64,000 nt of DNA. It comes from Paenibacillus bovis. Lineage in GTDB: Bacteria; Bacillota; Bacilli; Paenibacillales; Paenibacillaceae. The translations under genes were made by a program, and so were the position numbers. A model generated the notes under the pieces. The model did no database searches, was not told the origin of the DNA, and saw only the letters and a program-made list of their open reading frames with translations. The stretch is taken from the NCBI RefSeq assembly GCF_001421015.2, contig NZ_CP013023.1, positions 1,667,501 through 1,731,500 on the forward strand, written 5' to 3'. Below, one piece after another: positions 9,474-18,636 of the stretch. Each line of letters begins with the position of its first letter. Position 1 is the first letter of the stretch.

Positions 9474-11093
9474 ATGTGGATGAAAACAGTCAAAAAATTC
9501 TCTTCCGGTGTACTGGCAGCGACGCTGACCGTAACACTGGCCGTATCAGCAGGAGGGACGTCTGCCGAAGCAGCGACGACTCCAGTACAACAGCATGGTC
9601 AGCTGTCGATCAAAAATGGACGTCTGGTCGATACGAAAGGAACACCCGTACAGCTGAAAGGGATCAGCTCGCACGGTATCCAATGGTTCGGCAACTATGT
9701 GAATAAAGACACGATGAAATGGCTGCGCGACGACTGGGGTATCTCGGTATTTCGGGTAGCGATGTATACAAACGAAGGCGGTTACATTTCCAATCCGTCT
9801 GTCGCCAATAAAGTCAAAGAAGCCGTAGCCGCAGCCAAAGACCTGGGCGTCTATGTGATCATCGACTGGCATATCCTGTCCGATGGCGATCCAAATACGT
9901 ACAAAACACAAGCGAAAAACTTTTTCAATGAAATGTCCGCTCAATACGGTACACTGCCTAACGTGATCTATGAAATTGCCAACGAGCCAAATGGCGGCGT
10001 AACATGGAATAACCAGATCCGTCCGTATGCAGTCGATGTAACCAAATCGATCCGTGCCAATGACCCGGATAACATCATCATCGTCGGTACAGGCACATGG
10101 AGTCAGGATGTGCAGGATGCAGCAGATAACCAGCTGCCGGATGCCAATACGATGTACGCAGTGCATTTCTATGCCGGTACCCATGGCCAATTCCTGCGCG
10201 ACCGTATCGACTACGCCCTGAGCAAAAAAGCACCTGTATTTGTAACCGAGTGGGGCACAAGCGATGCTTCCGGTAACGGTGGTCCTTTCCTGACCGAATC
10301 CAAAACATGGATCGATTTCCTCAATAGTCGCGGCGTAAGCTGGGTGAACTGGTCTCTGTCCGACAAGAGTGAAGCTTCGGCAGCACTGACACCAGGAGCA
10401 AGCTCGACTGGCGGATGGTCCCAGGCCAACCTGTCTACTTCTGGTAAATTCGTCAGAGAGCAGACACGTGCAGGTTCTACAACGGTAGGTGGAGGTACGA
10501 CAACTCCAACACCGACGCAGCCGACGACTCCTACAACACCAGGTAATGGTGGCGGTAACACAGGCGGCGGTACAACGTCTCCGACTCCGGGTACAGGTAG
10601 CGGAACTCCAGACACAGGCACAACCGCACCGGCTAACGGCGCACTTTCCCTGCAATTCCGCAGCGGCGACAATAACCCGTCCGATAACGCCATGCGTCCG
10701 GTATTTAATATCAAAAATAATGGCAGCACACCGGTTAAGCTGAGCGATCTGAAAGTACGCTATTATTTTAACAACGACGGCAAATCCGGTGACCAGACAT
10801 ATATCGACTGGGCTCAGGTAGGTGCAGCCAATATAACGACTACATCCAAAGCACTGTCCAGTAGTAAATCGACTGCCAACCGCTATGTAGAGTTCTCCTT
10901 TACCAGCGCAGCAGGCTCGATCCCGGCAGGCGGACAGAGCGGTGAAGTCCAGGCACGTATTCACCCATACGACTGGAGCAACTTTAACGAAACCAACGAC
11001 TATTCCTACAATAATGGCAGCACCACCTTCACCACTTACAACAAAGTAACCATCTATAACCAGGACAAACTGGTATGGGGCGTCACTCCGTAA
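9474..11093 (+). CDS. secreted GH5 endoglucanase with CBM3
   Basis: Retaining endo-beta-1,4-glucanase, close in layout to Bacillus EglS/Cel5 enzymes. Seen: a signal peptide ending SAEA, a GH5 barrel with the acid/base Glu in YEIANEPNG (about residue 170) and the nucleophile Glu in FVTEWGTS (about 259), a Thr/Pro/Gly-rich linker, and a family 3 cellulose-binding module from about residue 390. The module is a paralogue of the one on the GH6 enzyme (shared NIKNNG and LSDLK motifs). The ATG at 9474 follows AAAAGGAG by ten bases; an ATG at 9444 would place that site inside the gene. A strong terminator follows. Confidence 0.95.
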   Translation: MWMKTVKKFSSGVLAATLTVTLAVSAGGTSAEAATTPVQQHGQLSIKNGRLVDTKGTPVQLKGISSHGIQWFGNYVNKDTMKWLRDDWGISVFRVAMYTNEGGYISNPSVANKVKEAVAAAKDLGVYVIIDWHILSDGDPNTYKTQAKNFFNEMSAQYGTLPNVIYEIANEPNGGVTWNNQIRPYAVDVTKSIRANDPDNIIIVGTGTWSQDVQDAADNQLPDANTMYAVHFYAGTHGQFLRDRIDYALSKKAPVFVTEWGTSDASGNGGPFLTESKTWIDFLNSRGVSWVNWSLSDKSEASAALTPGASSTGGWSQANLSTSGKFVREQTRAGSTTVGGGTTTPTPTQPTTPTTPGNGGGNTGGGTTSPTPGTGSGTPDTGTTAPANGALSLQFRSGDNNPSDNAMRPVFNIKNNGSTPVKLSDLKVRYYFNNDGKSGDQTYIDWAQVGAANITTTSKALSSSKSTANRYVEFSFTSAAGSIPAGGQSGEVQARIHPYDWSNFNETNDYSYNNGSTTFTTYNKVTIYNQDKLVWGVTP

Positions 11094-11182
11094 GTCTGGA
11101 TAAAGGTAAGCGCAAGGCATCGCATGGAAGACATTAATACACAACGAGCAATTAGGCGTATTCGTTAAGCCTAATGAAATGC

Positions 11183-11222
11183 AAAAAAGGACATGCATTG
11201 ATACACGTGCATGTCCTTTTTT
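11183..11222 (+). terminator. terminator after GH5 gene
   Basis: AAAAAAGGACATGCA pairs with TGCATGTCCTTTTTT across a ten-base loop, about 90 bp after the stop. Confidence 0.9.
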
Positions 11223-11260
11223 AATGTTGCGCGCTCAATCAAAAGCAGTCATACTTGCCG

Positions 11261-11323
11261 GCGTAATGCGTAATGCGTAATGCGTAATGCGTAATGCGTA
11301 ATGCGTAATGCGTAATGCGTAAT
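11261..11323. repeat. 7-bp tandem array, 9 copies
   Basis: Nine perfect copies of GCGTAAT, then a broken one (GTGTACA). It shares the core GTAATGC with the 9-bp array at 4575. It sits between the GH5 terminator and structured element copy B. Confidence 0.97.
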
Positions 11324-11412
11324 GTGTACAAAAGCAGTTGTTTCTTTATCGTTCGACAATCCGCTCCATTCTCCCAAATAACAATATAATGAAAATACAA
11401 ATGACGCACAAG

Positions 11413-11546
11413 CACATAACGCAGGAAAGGAAATAAGAGCAAAGGACGACATTTAAGCCTGGAGATCCTCATCTACTCCTACTCATAAAGGATCTCCAGG
11501 CTTAACCGGAGGACGTGCTCTTATTCCTTTCCGGAGTGGATGAAGC
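11413..11546 (+). repeat. structured intergenic element, copy B
   Basis: Outer arms GGAAAGGAAATAAGAGC and GCTCTTATTCCTTTCC pair with one extra A on the left. Inner arms TTAAGCCTGGAGATCC and GGATCTCCAGGCTTAA pair fully. The loop motifs CGACAT and ACCGGAGGACG are identical to copies A and C. Confidence 0.88.
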
Positions 11547-11640
11547 CAATCCACTCTCGCTCTCATTCCTTTCCAAAGGGAATGAAGCGAATCCCCCCAT
11601 CACTCATATTCGTTTCCAAAGTAAACGAATCGAGTACAAC
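11517..11640. repeat. degenerate 42-43 bp tandem tail of copy B
   Basis: The right arm of copy B (from GCTCTTATTCC, 11517) is repeated 42 bp later (GCTCTCATTCC, 11559) and again, more diverged, near 11602. Each unit carries a small palindrome of the type ATTCCTTTCCAAAGGGAAT. Confidence 0.65.
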
Positions 11641-11662
11641 AAGCAGAACACAACACTACCAC

Positions 11663-12820
11663 CTACAAGTTCTGCGCCGAACTCAACTTCCCATTCCAAA
11701 AGTAAAGATACTGATTATGATTGTAAATCCACTGTTCATACGTAATCGATCCCGATTGATACGTATGGGCATCTACAGGCAACCCCCACGACATAACCAC
11801 CTGCTCACGGGACATACCGGAAGTAACGCGGTTCTGACTAATCGCATTCCATACATTATTGCTCCATTTATAGACTGAACGCGGATTTTTGGTAAATAGA
11901 TATTCTAGCGCCATCTTGGTCGCATCCTGGTCAGCCGCCACATTGATTCCGAGCAGCTTGCCTTTGGCATTGCGCACAACAATACTAAAATTGTTATCGT
12001 CATCTACCTGAAAAGACACAAACGTCAGTTTCTCCAGATGCTTGATCCCCGAGCCGTTAAAGTTGCGGTTATCAAACCAGACGTTTTGTCCGCGCAGCCA
12101 ATTCTGTACGGTCAGCAGATCACTTTCCAATACAAAATCAAGTGCAGGCGCATTGGCATTGATCTGAATTTCTTCACCGCCGGAATTGATAGCAGTGTTA
12201 TCGTATACCGTGCTGCCCGGATCATAAGAAATATCCGTAATCCAGTAAGCACCCGAATACTCGAAAGGATAGATTTTCTGACCGATTTTTTTACCAACGC
12301 CTGCAGGAAGCTGACTGATATTGGTCAGAATCTTGCTGGATTCCGCTTTGCCTTTATCTCCATCCCAGATAAATAAAGCTAGTGCACTGGAAGCGAATTT
12401 GCTCTCCAGATCGCTGATTGCCAGCAATGATTTGAATTGTACATACGTGACTCCTGCATACTGAAAAGAGTTGGAGTTGTTGATAGTGACACTGCCTTTG
12501 CTGCCCGTCAGACTGAGCGGACTGCCATAATTGATAGTGATGCCTGGAATACGATCCATAATTTTGACCGGAATATAGAGCGTATTGCCATTTACCAGCT
12601 GCGAACGCTGTACTGTGATTTGCAGCTTGCCGTTAACATACAGGGCAACCTGCTGATAGGTACTGTTTTTGGCTGGAGCGGCTTGAACCGATGAAGCTGC
12701 CGGACCTGCGGCTGCGAACCAGAGAACGGCAACCAACAGCAGAAGCAGCATGCTTTTTAGGCCTTTCCCAAAGCGCTTGGCCGATTGCTGTGGCAGATGA
12801 TACGTTGAATGATGTTGCAT
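11663..12820 (-). CDS. secreted protein with stalk-like N-terminus and SmpA/BamE-like C-terminus
   Basis: A 385-residue exported protein. After a basic N-terminus, a hydrophobic segment (LLLLLVAVLWFAAAG) ends in VQA-AP, a plausible signal cleavage. Residues about 55-150 (LYVNGKLQITV, LYIPVKIM, TYVQFKSLL) resemble the copper-amine-oxidase-N or stalk domains common in Bacillales surface proteins. The C-terminal segment VTSGMSREQVVMSWGLP...YEQWIY resembles the small SmpA/OmlA (BamE-like) fold. No catalytic motif is visible. The ATG at 12820 follows AAAAGGGG. Role unknown, perhaps cell-envelope binding. Confidence 0.65.
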   Translation of the reverse strand: MQHHSTYHLPQQSAKRFGKGLKSMLLLLLVAVLWFAAAGPAASSVQAAPAKNSTYQQVALYVNGKLQITVQRSQLVNGNTLYIPVKIMDRIPGITINYGSPLSLTGSKGSVTINNSNSFQYAGVTYVQFKSLLAISDLESKFASSALALFIWDGDKGKAESSKILTNISQLPAGVGKKIGQKIYPFEYSGAYWITDISYDPGSTVYDNTAINSGGEEIQINANAPALDFVLESDLLTVQNWLRGQNVWFDNRNFNGSGIKHLEKLTFVSFQVDDDNNFSIVVRNAKGKLLGINVAADQDATKMALEYLFTKNPRSVYKWSNNVWNAISQNRVTSGMSREQVVMSWGLPVDAHTYQSGSITYEQWIYNHNQYLYFWNGKLSSAQNL

Positions 12821-13028
12821 ATGAAATACCCCTTTTCCCTAATCGATCATCCTGTAGATGTCTGGATGAATCTTCTCATCCATGGGAGCTGATCCATTCA
12901 GCTGTATGAGCGCATCGGCTCTATATGTATAGCATGCTGGCAGAACAGCCCCAGACTAATATCGGAAAATAAACCGAAAATCTGAAGCCATTCCAATACG
13001 CTCTAAAGGGCTTGGGATAGGGGAATTG

Positions 13029-13158
13029 CTTCATTCACTCCAGACAGGATAAGAACCTGTCCTCCAGTTAAGCCTGAAGATACTGAATTAGTATTAGAAA
13101 AGAAGATCTTCAAGCTGAAAGGTCATCCTGGTCCGTATTTCCTTTCTTCCGTTGCGTG
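13029..13158 (-). repeat. structured intergenic element, copy E (diverged)
   Basis: Read on the minus strand, it shows ACGCAACGGAAGAAAGGAAATA at the left, the loop GGATGACCTTT, inner arms AGCTTGAAGAT and ATCTTCAGGCT (with G-U), the right loop TTAACTGGAGGAC, and an end GGAGTGAATGAAGC. These line up with copies B and C, but the outer stem is degraded. Confidence 0.7.
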
Positions 13159-13252
13159 ATTAATCATTATTTAAGTCTGGTCATAAGAACTGGAAAGAAG
13201 TACATACTGACATAAAAGATCAACTGTTGAGAAGAAGAAAAGAAGCTACATG

Positions 13253-13386
13253 CACATAACGCAGGAAAGGAAATAAGAGCAAAGGACGACATTTAAGCCT
13301 GGAGATCCTCATTTACTCCAACCAATAAAGGATCTCCAGGCTTAACCGGAGGACGTGCTCTTATTCCTTTCCGAAGTGAATGAAGT
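13253..13386 (+). repeat. structured intergenic element, copy C
   Basis: Nearly identical to copy B over its stems and internal loop, with changes mainly in the apical loop (TTTACTCCAACC against CTACTCCTACTC). It continues directly into a 43-bp tandem repeat. Confidence 0.88.
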
Positions 13387-13528
13387 CAGCACACCAACCG
13401 CTCTTATTCCTTTCCGAAGGGAATGAAGTCGATACACTAACCGCTCTTATTCCTTTCCAAAGCAAATGAACTCAGCACTCTAATCGTTCTTATACCTTCT
13501 CGAAGTAAATAAAATCATTACAATGGAG
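13357..13528. repeat. 43-bp tandem repeat, about 3.8 copies
   Basis: Units begin with GCTCTTATTCCTTTCC at 13357, 13400 and 13443, and with GTTCTTATACCTT at 13486, a period of exactly 43 bp. The first unit is the right arm of structured element copy C. Each unit carries a small palindrome such as ATTCCTTTCCGAAGGGAAT. Confidence 0.85.
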
Positions 13529-13560
13529 CCTAAGCTATCATCAAACAGCAGCCATTAATC

Positions 13561-14409
13561 CTACAACGCCGCAGTACGAAGCGCCGTGCTTACCGCCGTC
13601 GGTACCACCGAACCGTGATTTTCACCTGCAAATTCACGGAATTGTACATCCAGCCCATACGCCTGCAGCGGAGCCAGCCGTTTAGCCAAGGCACAGGCAT
13701 TCTGCAGCATATGAAACGGAGCATCGCTCTCCAGTTCACCCGCTGCAATCAGCAGATGATGCTCGCGAGCTTCGGCCTGAAGCCGCATGGCAAACTGCTG
13801 CTCTTCTTCGGCAATTTGCGGCTGTCCCCAGTGCAATGAGGGACTGATAGAGACATAATTGCGAAAAGATTCCGGCGAGCTGAATAGCACATGCAGCGTA
13901 AATAATCCGCCAAAGGAATGCCCAAACAGCGTCTGATGATCCGTATTAACAGGCAGCAGACTTTCAACCTTGGGCTTCAGTACCTGATTAATAAAGCGCA
14001 AAAAGCGATCCGCTCCGCCATATTCCGGCCAGGGCAGTCCATCACGGGAAGGTGGCAGATTATCGACGGGTACAGGTAGAGTATAGTCGTAATGCCGCTC
14101 CGAGGAAGTGGGCAGTTCAGACGGATAGCCGATGCCGACGATAATAGAAGGAGTTACACGGGTCTTCTCCTTGCGGCGGCATTGGGCACGTTCGGCTTCC
14201 AGCAGGGTAGAGAAAATAGCATGGCCGTCCAAAGCATAGACGACTGGATGACCTTCTGTAGGGGCTTCCAGATCCGGAATAGACACCATGATCCGGTAAT
14301 CTCGGCCTTCAGCAGAGCGCAGATCGAACTGCATGGTTCCCCGCAGTCTGACTTCCGGATGTATAGGATGATTCGAAGAATGGATAGAGTAAGCAGGTTG
14401 TTCAGACAT
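13561..14409 (-). CDS. alpha/beta-hydrolase esterase, probable ferri-siderophore hydrolase
   Basis: Member of the esterase-D type alpha/beta hydrolases (PF00756-like), the group that holds BesA, Fes-related and IroE-like enzymes, which open trilactone siderophores to release iron in the cytoplasm. Seen: the nucleophile elbow GHSFGG near residue 165 and the closing His in ENHGSV near 268. No signal peptide, so cytosolic. It diverges from a Btr-like regulator and shares with it an intergenic Fur box, which is the main argument for an iron-release role; a general acyl esterase remains possible. No obvious terminator follows. Confidence 0.75.
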   Translation of the reverse strand: MSEQPAYSIHSSNHPIHPEVRLRGTMQFDLRSAEGRDYRIMVSIPDLEAPTEGHPVVYALDGHAIFSTLLEAERAQCRRKEKTRVTPSIIVGIGYPSELPTSSERHYDYTLPVPVDNLPPSRDGLPWPEYGGADRFLRFINQVLKPKVESLLPVNTDHQTLFGHSFGGLFTLHVLFSSPESFRNYVSISPSLHWGQPQIAEEEQQFAMRLQAEAREHHLLIAAGELESDAPFHMLQNACALAKRLAPLQAYGLDVQFREFAGENHGSVVPTAVSTALRTAAL

Positions 14410-14649
14410 TGAATAATAGTCCTCCTGTTCATAGGAATGGATGATTGCTGTATAACTTCAGCAGCCGCAGAATGGTCTGTATATTTTACCGGCAGTTATA
14501 TAGCGAAATAAGCATAGTCCCCAGTATAAAAGACCATTTCATCCTCTTCCATGAACAATATTCCGGCAGAACATGGATAATCATCACCTTGAGTTTCTGT
14601 ATCCATTGACGTGCCGGAGAGAAAAGGGTACATTGATCATATGCTTAAT

Positions 14650-14664
14650 TGAGAATTATTATCA
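14650..14664. promoter_or_regulatory. Fur box between esterase and btr-like gene
   Basis: TGAGAATTATTATCA fits the 7-1-7 Fur consensus (TGATAATNATTATCA) with one mismatch per half at most. It lies between divergent iron genes and could repress both. A nearly identical site precedes the binding-protein gene. Confidence 0.75.
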
Positions 14665-14827
14665 ATGGAGAATCGGATAAAGAACCGTTAAACAAGAACC
14701 CATCAAATAAGAGCCATTTTCGCCTGATCAACAGACATACCACATCTCTATAATATTGGGGATCCATAGAACCTTTACCATAAAAATAAAATGCCCTATC
14801 AATAAATACCAACCCAAGGAGGAATGT

Positions 14828-16519
14828 ATGATGAACCGTATGCTGGATACCCGTTTGGTTCCTTCATTAGAGAGAGATCAGCATATTTATCGTCCGTCTG
14901 TTCTCGCCAAGCTGGATGAGCTGTCATTTCGACTGCGAGACGTGGAGAAAATTCGCCGCAGCAGTGCATTTCATCTTCCTCAGCAGTATACAACTACCTA
15001 TATAATGATCGTGATCATGGAAGGAGAGGGAGTTCTCACCGATGAACAGGGCAAGCGTAAAGTGCAGGCACAGAGCGTACACTGGCTGGCTCCAGGAACC
15101 ACGCTCGGTCTACGTTCTTCAGGTTGCAAAGGGATCAGTCTGCTGCTGATCCGCTTTGACAGTTATATGGAACAGCAGGATGAGCTGCAGCGGCTGGACC
15201 GATCCGCCCAAGACGAAAAAAACGACAGCTACTTCGCCTGCAATGTATCCGGTTCATGGCTGCTGCCTCTGTGCGAATCCTTGCACGAACAATGGACAGA
15301 AGGCAAATCCGGCAGCCGGGCACGGGCAGGCAGTCTGTTCGTTCAGCTACTCTGTGATCTGCAGGAGCAGGAATCGGCTGCCGAAGGCGATATTCATATC
15401 CAGCTGCAGCGTACATACGCCTACATTGGACGGCATTACCGCGAACCCCTGACCCTGGATCAATTAGCTGATATGGCAGGGATCAGCCGCAATTACTACG
15501 TAAGCCTGTTCAAGAAATATTACGGGGAAAGTGTGATCCATTATATTACCCGGCTGCGGATGGAAGAGGCCCGTCGGTTAATGACCAATCCGGAGCTGCG
15601 ATTGCGGGATATTGCGCATCAGATTGGTTATAATGACGAGTTTTATTTTAGCCGCAAATTCAAGCAGGAGACAGGCGTTACGCCATCTGCCTACATACGC
15701 AATCATCAGCGCAAGATTGCTTCCTATGATCCGGTCGTTACCGGTTATCTGCTGGCGATGGGCATTGTTCCCTACGCCGCACCACTGCATCCCAAATGGA
15801 CAGGTCATGACAAGCGCCAGTATGCAGCAGACATTCCGGTACATCTAAAAGTACAGCGTGCCAATACACAATGGCGGGAAAATATCAGAATATTAACCAG
15901 CTGTCAGCCAGAGCTGATCATCGCACCGAATCATATCAGTTTGCAGGAGAAACAGCTGCTGGAAAATATCGCTCCTGTGCACTATATGGATGCCCGGGCG
16001 ACAGAATGGCAGGATCAGCTGCTGCAGTTGGCCAGGCTACTGGGAGAAGAGCAGCAGGCACAGCGCTGGCTGAATCGCTACCACGAGCAGAATGAACAGA
16101 TCCGGCGACAACTGGCTGAGCAGGGCTCACCGGGAACCGTATTATTTGTTCGTTACTGGAAAGGTCACTTCTATTCCTGCCGATTGACCGAAGCAGGACG
16201 TATGCTGCGCGAGGATCTGCAGCTAAATCTGCTTTCATTAACAGGGAATGATGAAGAAGAGCATGAAGATCTTCCTTTTACACTGGAACAGATTACCCGC
16301 GCCGACGCAGACCGGATACTGCTGCTGATCTGTCAGGAGAGCGAGACCCTGCTGCACTGGAAAGAACTGATCCAACAGCCGAGCTGGCAATCCATGCAGG
16401 CGGTAAGACAGGAACATGTTCATATCCTGAGCTCCGATCCATGGCGGGACTGCTCACCGGAAGCCTACAAACGGATGGCACAGCAGGCATTGGAGGTATT
16501 CACAGACAATCGTCCATGA
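14828..16519 (+). CDS. btr: Btr-like AraC regulator fused to a siderophore-binding domain
   Basis: Residues 1-180 are a cupin-like N-terminus. Residues about 200-295 hold two AraC helix-turn-helix motifs (LDQLADMAGISRNYYVSLFKKYYG; IAHQIGYNDEFYFSRKFK). The rest, from VVTGYLLAMGIVPYAAP, is a periplasmic-binding-protein-like domain of the FeuA class. This three-part plan is that of Bacillus Btr (YbbB), which senses ferric bacillibactin in the cytoplasm and activates feuABC. The ATG at 14828, or the adjacent one at 14831, follows AAGGAGG; the frame is open further upstream without a site. It sits between a Fur box and the uptake operon. The named ligand is inferred. Confidence 0.83.
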   Translation: MMNRMLDTRLVPSLERDQHIYRPSVLAKLDELSFRLRDVEKIRRSSAFHLPQQYTTTYIMIVIMEGEGVLTDEQGKRKVQAQSVHWLAPGTTLGLRSSGCKGISLLLIRFDSYMEQQDELQRLDRSAQDEKNDSYFACNVSGSWLLPLCESLHEQWTEGKSGSRARAGSLFVQLLCDLQEQESAAEGDIHIQLQRTYAYIGRHYREPLTLDQLADMAGISRNYYVSLFKKYYGESVIHYITRLRMEEARRLMTNPELRLRDIAHQIGYNDEFYFSRKFKQETGVTPSAYIRNHQRKIASYDPVVTGYLLAMGIVPYAAPLHPKWTGHDKRQYAADIPVHLKVQRANTQWRENIRILTSCQPELIIAPNHISLQEKQLLENIAPVHYMDARATEWQDQLLQLARLLGEEQQAQRWLNRYHEQNEQIRRQLAEQGSPGTVLFVRYWKGHFYSCRLTEAGRMLREDLQLNLLSLTGNDEEEHEDLPFTLEQITRADADRILLLICQESETLLHWKELIQQPSWQSMQAVRQEHVHILSSDPWRDCSPEAYKRMAQQALEVFTDNRP

Positions 16520-16573
16520 GTTTTGTGAATATTGTCCATGTTCCTGCCGGACAATCCATACTATGCTTCTTGT

Positions 16574-16588
16574 TGAGAATCATTATCA
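16574..16588. promoter_or_regulatory. Fur box before the siderophore uptake operon
   Basis: TGAGAATCATTATCA is an almost exact 7-1-7 Fur box, 40 bp before the binding-protein ATG. Confidence 0.85.
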
Positions 16589-16627
16589 TTGATTGATATC
16601 AACGTCCAAAAGGAGTGCATATACCCA

Positions 16628-17623
16628 ATGAATTCAAGTTCCTCTACACCTCGCAAGACGGGCAGATGGTCTGTCCTGATGATACTGCTACTCACTACTC
16701 TGCTCGTATCTGCCTGTGGCAGCAGCCAGTCAACCTCTACATCAGCTGCCGGCACAGCTACCAGCGAGAATAGTTCCGCAGAGCAGCGTACTATTACTTA
16801 TCTGGGCAAACAGTATACAGTTCCTGCAACGGCAGAACGTATTGTCATTACTGGCTCCATGGAAGCGATGGAAGATGCCTTGCTGCTGAATGTGCATCCG
16901 GTTGGTGCGATTACCTATAGCGGCAAGTTCCCGAAGAAATTCGCTTCGATCACCGACCAAGCGGAATCGATCGGGGAGAAGACCGAGCCAAACTTTGAGA
17001 CGATTCTGTCTCTCAAGCCCGATGTGATCCTCGGTACCACCAAATTCGACGCACCCGTTGTAGAGCAGCTGAACAAGATTGCCCCAACGATTCAGGTATC
17101 GCATATCTCCGATAACTGGCAGGATAATCTGAAGCTGATGGGTGAGCTGACCGGCAAGTCCAAAGAAGCCCAGACCGCGATCACTACTTATCAGCAGGAT
17201 GTAGCCACCGCCAAAGCCGAGTTGAAGGACAAAATGAAAGACAAAACCGTACTGGCTGTCCGTATCCGTCAGGGCTCGGTCTGTGTGTATCCATCCAATG
17301 TATTTGTAAATGCTGCGCTGTATGAAGATGTGGGTCTGAATGTACCGGATATTATCCAGCAGACCAAAGCCCAGCAGGAAATTTCAATCGAGCAGTTTGC
17401 TCAGATCAATCCGGACTATCTGTTTATCCAGTTCTCTACAGATGAGAACCCAGATACACCGGGAGCACTGGAAGATCTCAAGAAAAATCCAATCCTGAGC
17501 AAAACGAAAGCTTTCCAGGAAGGACATGTCTATGTCAATGTCATTGATCCGCTGTCCGAAGGCGGTCCGGCATGGAGCCGTGATCAATTCCTCCAAGCAG
17601 CTGTGAAGGAACTGAGTCAATAA
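16628..17623 (+). CDS. feuA: ferric-siderophore ABC transporter, binding lipoprotein
   Basis: Captures an iron-catecholate type siderophore at the outer face of the membrane and delivers it to the FecCD permease. Seen: a signal peptide ending in the lipobox LLVSACGSS, then the two-lobed periplasmic-binding fold of the iron-siderophore class, with ERIVITGSMEAMEDALLL and LKPDVILGTTKF as its typical segments. The ATG at 16628 is twelve bases after AAAAGGAG; a TTG at 16589 in the Fur box is unlikely. The stop overlaps the next start (TAATG), so translation is probably coupled. Neighbours and the Btr-like regulator point to FeuA. Confidence 0.88.
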   Translation: MNSSSSTPRKTGRWSVLMILLLTTLLVSACGSSQSTSTSAAGTATSENSSAEQRTITYLGKQYTVPATAERIVITGSMEAMEDALLLNVHPVGAITYSGKFPKKFASITDQAESIGEKTEPNFETILSLKPDVILGTTKFDAPVVEQLNKIAPTIQVSHISDNWQDNLKLMGELTGKSKEAQTAITTYQQDVATAKAELKDKMKDKTVLAVRIRQGSVCVYPSNVFVNAALYEDVGLNVPDIIQQTKAQQEISIEQFAQINPDYLFIQFSTDENPDTPGALEDLKKNPILSKTKAFQEGHVYVNVIDPLSEGGPAWSRDQFLQAAVKELSQ

Positions 17624-18636
17624 TGAGCGGCATCCGTAAATGGTATCCGCTGATCCTGATAGTGAGCGCTCCCCTTCTGGTGGCGCTCACTATTTCCATT
17701 TCTATCCTGTATGGTGCCAAGGATATGGATGCTCAGACGATTATCCAGGCATTATTCCATTTTGATCCGAATCAAATCGATCACCAGATCATTATGCAGT
17801 CCCGGCTGCCGCGTGCGATCGGTACGATACTGATCGGGGCGTTTCTGGCTGTCTCGGGCGCATTGATGCAAGGCATGACACGTAACTATCTGGCTTCGCC
17901 GTCGATTATGGGAGTCTCGGATGGCTCGGTATTGATGATTACGCTGTGTATGATTCTGCTGCCGGGTTCTTCTTCGCTGACGATGATCGTGTATTCGCTG
18001 ATCGGATCGGCGATAGGAGCCGGTATTGTATTCGGGCTGGCCTGGCTGCTGCCAAACGGCACATCACCGGTACGGATGGCGATACTAGGTACGATTATCG
18101 GTACATTTATGAGCGGAGTGGCGGAAGCGGCTGCAACGTATTTTCAGGTATCCCAATCGGTGAGCTTCTGGTACAATGCCCGGCTGGATCAGATCGATCC
18201 GGTAATGATTCGGATGATTATTCCATTTGCTATCGTAGGGCTGCTGCTGGCGTTGATATTGGCTCGTTCGATTACCGTGCTATCCATGGGTGACGAGATC
18301 GCGGCGGGGCTGGGTCAGCGAACCGGTCTGGTCAAAGGATTATCCATGCTCGCTGTGGTGCTGCTGACCGGCGTGTCTGTAGCATTGGCAGGCAAGATTG
18401 CTTTTGTCGGTCTGCTGGTGCCGCATATGACCCGTTATCTGGTCGGAACAGATTATCGCCGGGTCATCCCATGCTGTGCGCTGTTTGGAGGGATTTTCCT
18501 CGGTTGGTGCGATATTTTGAGCCGCTGGGTCAATGCTCCGTTCGAGACGCCGATTGGCGTGATTACCGCTTTGTTCGGTGTCCCATTCTTCCTTTACCTG
18601 ATTCGCCGGAAAGGAGGGAAAACCAATGAGAATTGA
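17623..18636 (+). CDS. feuB: ferric-siderophore ABC transporter permease 1 (FecCD)
   Basis: Integral membrane half of the uptake channel, about ten transmembrane helices, FecCD family. Characteristic segments: RLPRAIGTILIGAFLAVSGALMQGMTRN, and KIAFVGLLVPHMTRYLVG near the C-terminus, the region that contacts the ATPase. Length (337 residues) is normal. It starts within the stop of feuA and its end overlaps the next gene by 11 bp, giving a tightly coupled three-gene unit. Confidence 0.9.
   Translation: MSGIRKWYPLILIVSAPLLVALTISISILYGAKDMDAQTIIQALFHFDPNQIDHQIIMQSRLPRAIGTILIGAFLAVSGALMQGMTRNYLASPSIMGVSDGSVLMITLCMILLPGSSSLTMIVYSLIGSAIGAGIVFGLAWLLPNGTSPVRMAILGTIIGTFMSGVAEAAATYFQVSQSVSFWYNARLDQIDPVMIRMIIPFAIVGLLLALILARSITVLSMGDEIAAGLGQRTGLVKGLSMLAVVLLTGVSVALAGKIAFVGLLVPHMTRYLVGTDYRRVIPCCALFGGIFLGWCDILSRWVNAPFETPIGVITALFGVPFFLYLIRRKGGKTNEN

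Larger units (their letters stand above)
12821..13560. other. intergenic region with two opposed structured elements
   Basis: About 740 bp without a supported gene. It holds copy E (minus) and copy C (plus) of the structured repeat, back to back about 95 bp apart, and the 43-bp tandem tail of copy C. The promoter of the 11663-12820 gene must lie at its left side. Confidence 0.6.

Noticed and set aside
9546..11198. 550-codon antisense ORF over the GH5 gene
   Set aside because: It is the mirror of a well-supported cellulase, has Cys-rich random-looking sequence and no ribosome binding site.
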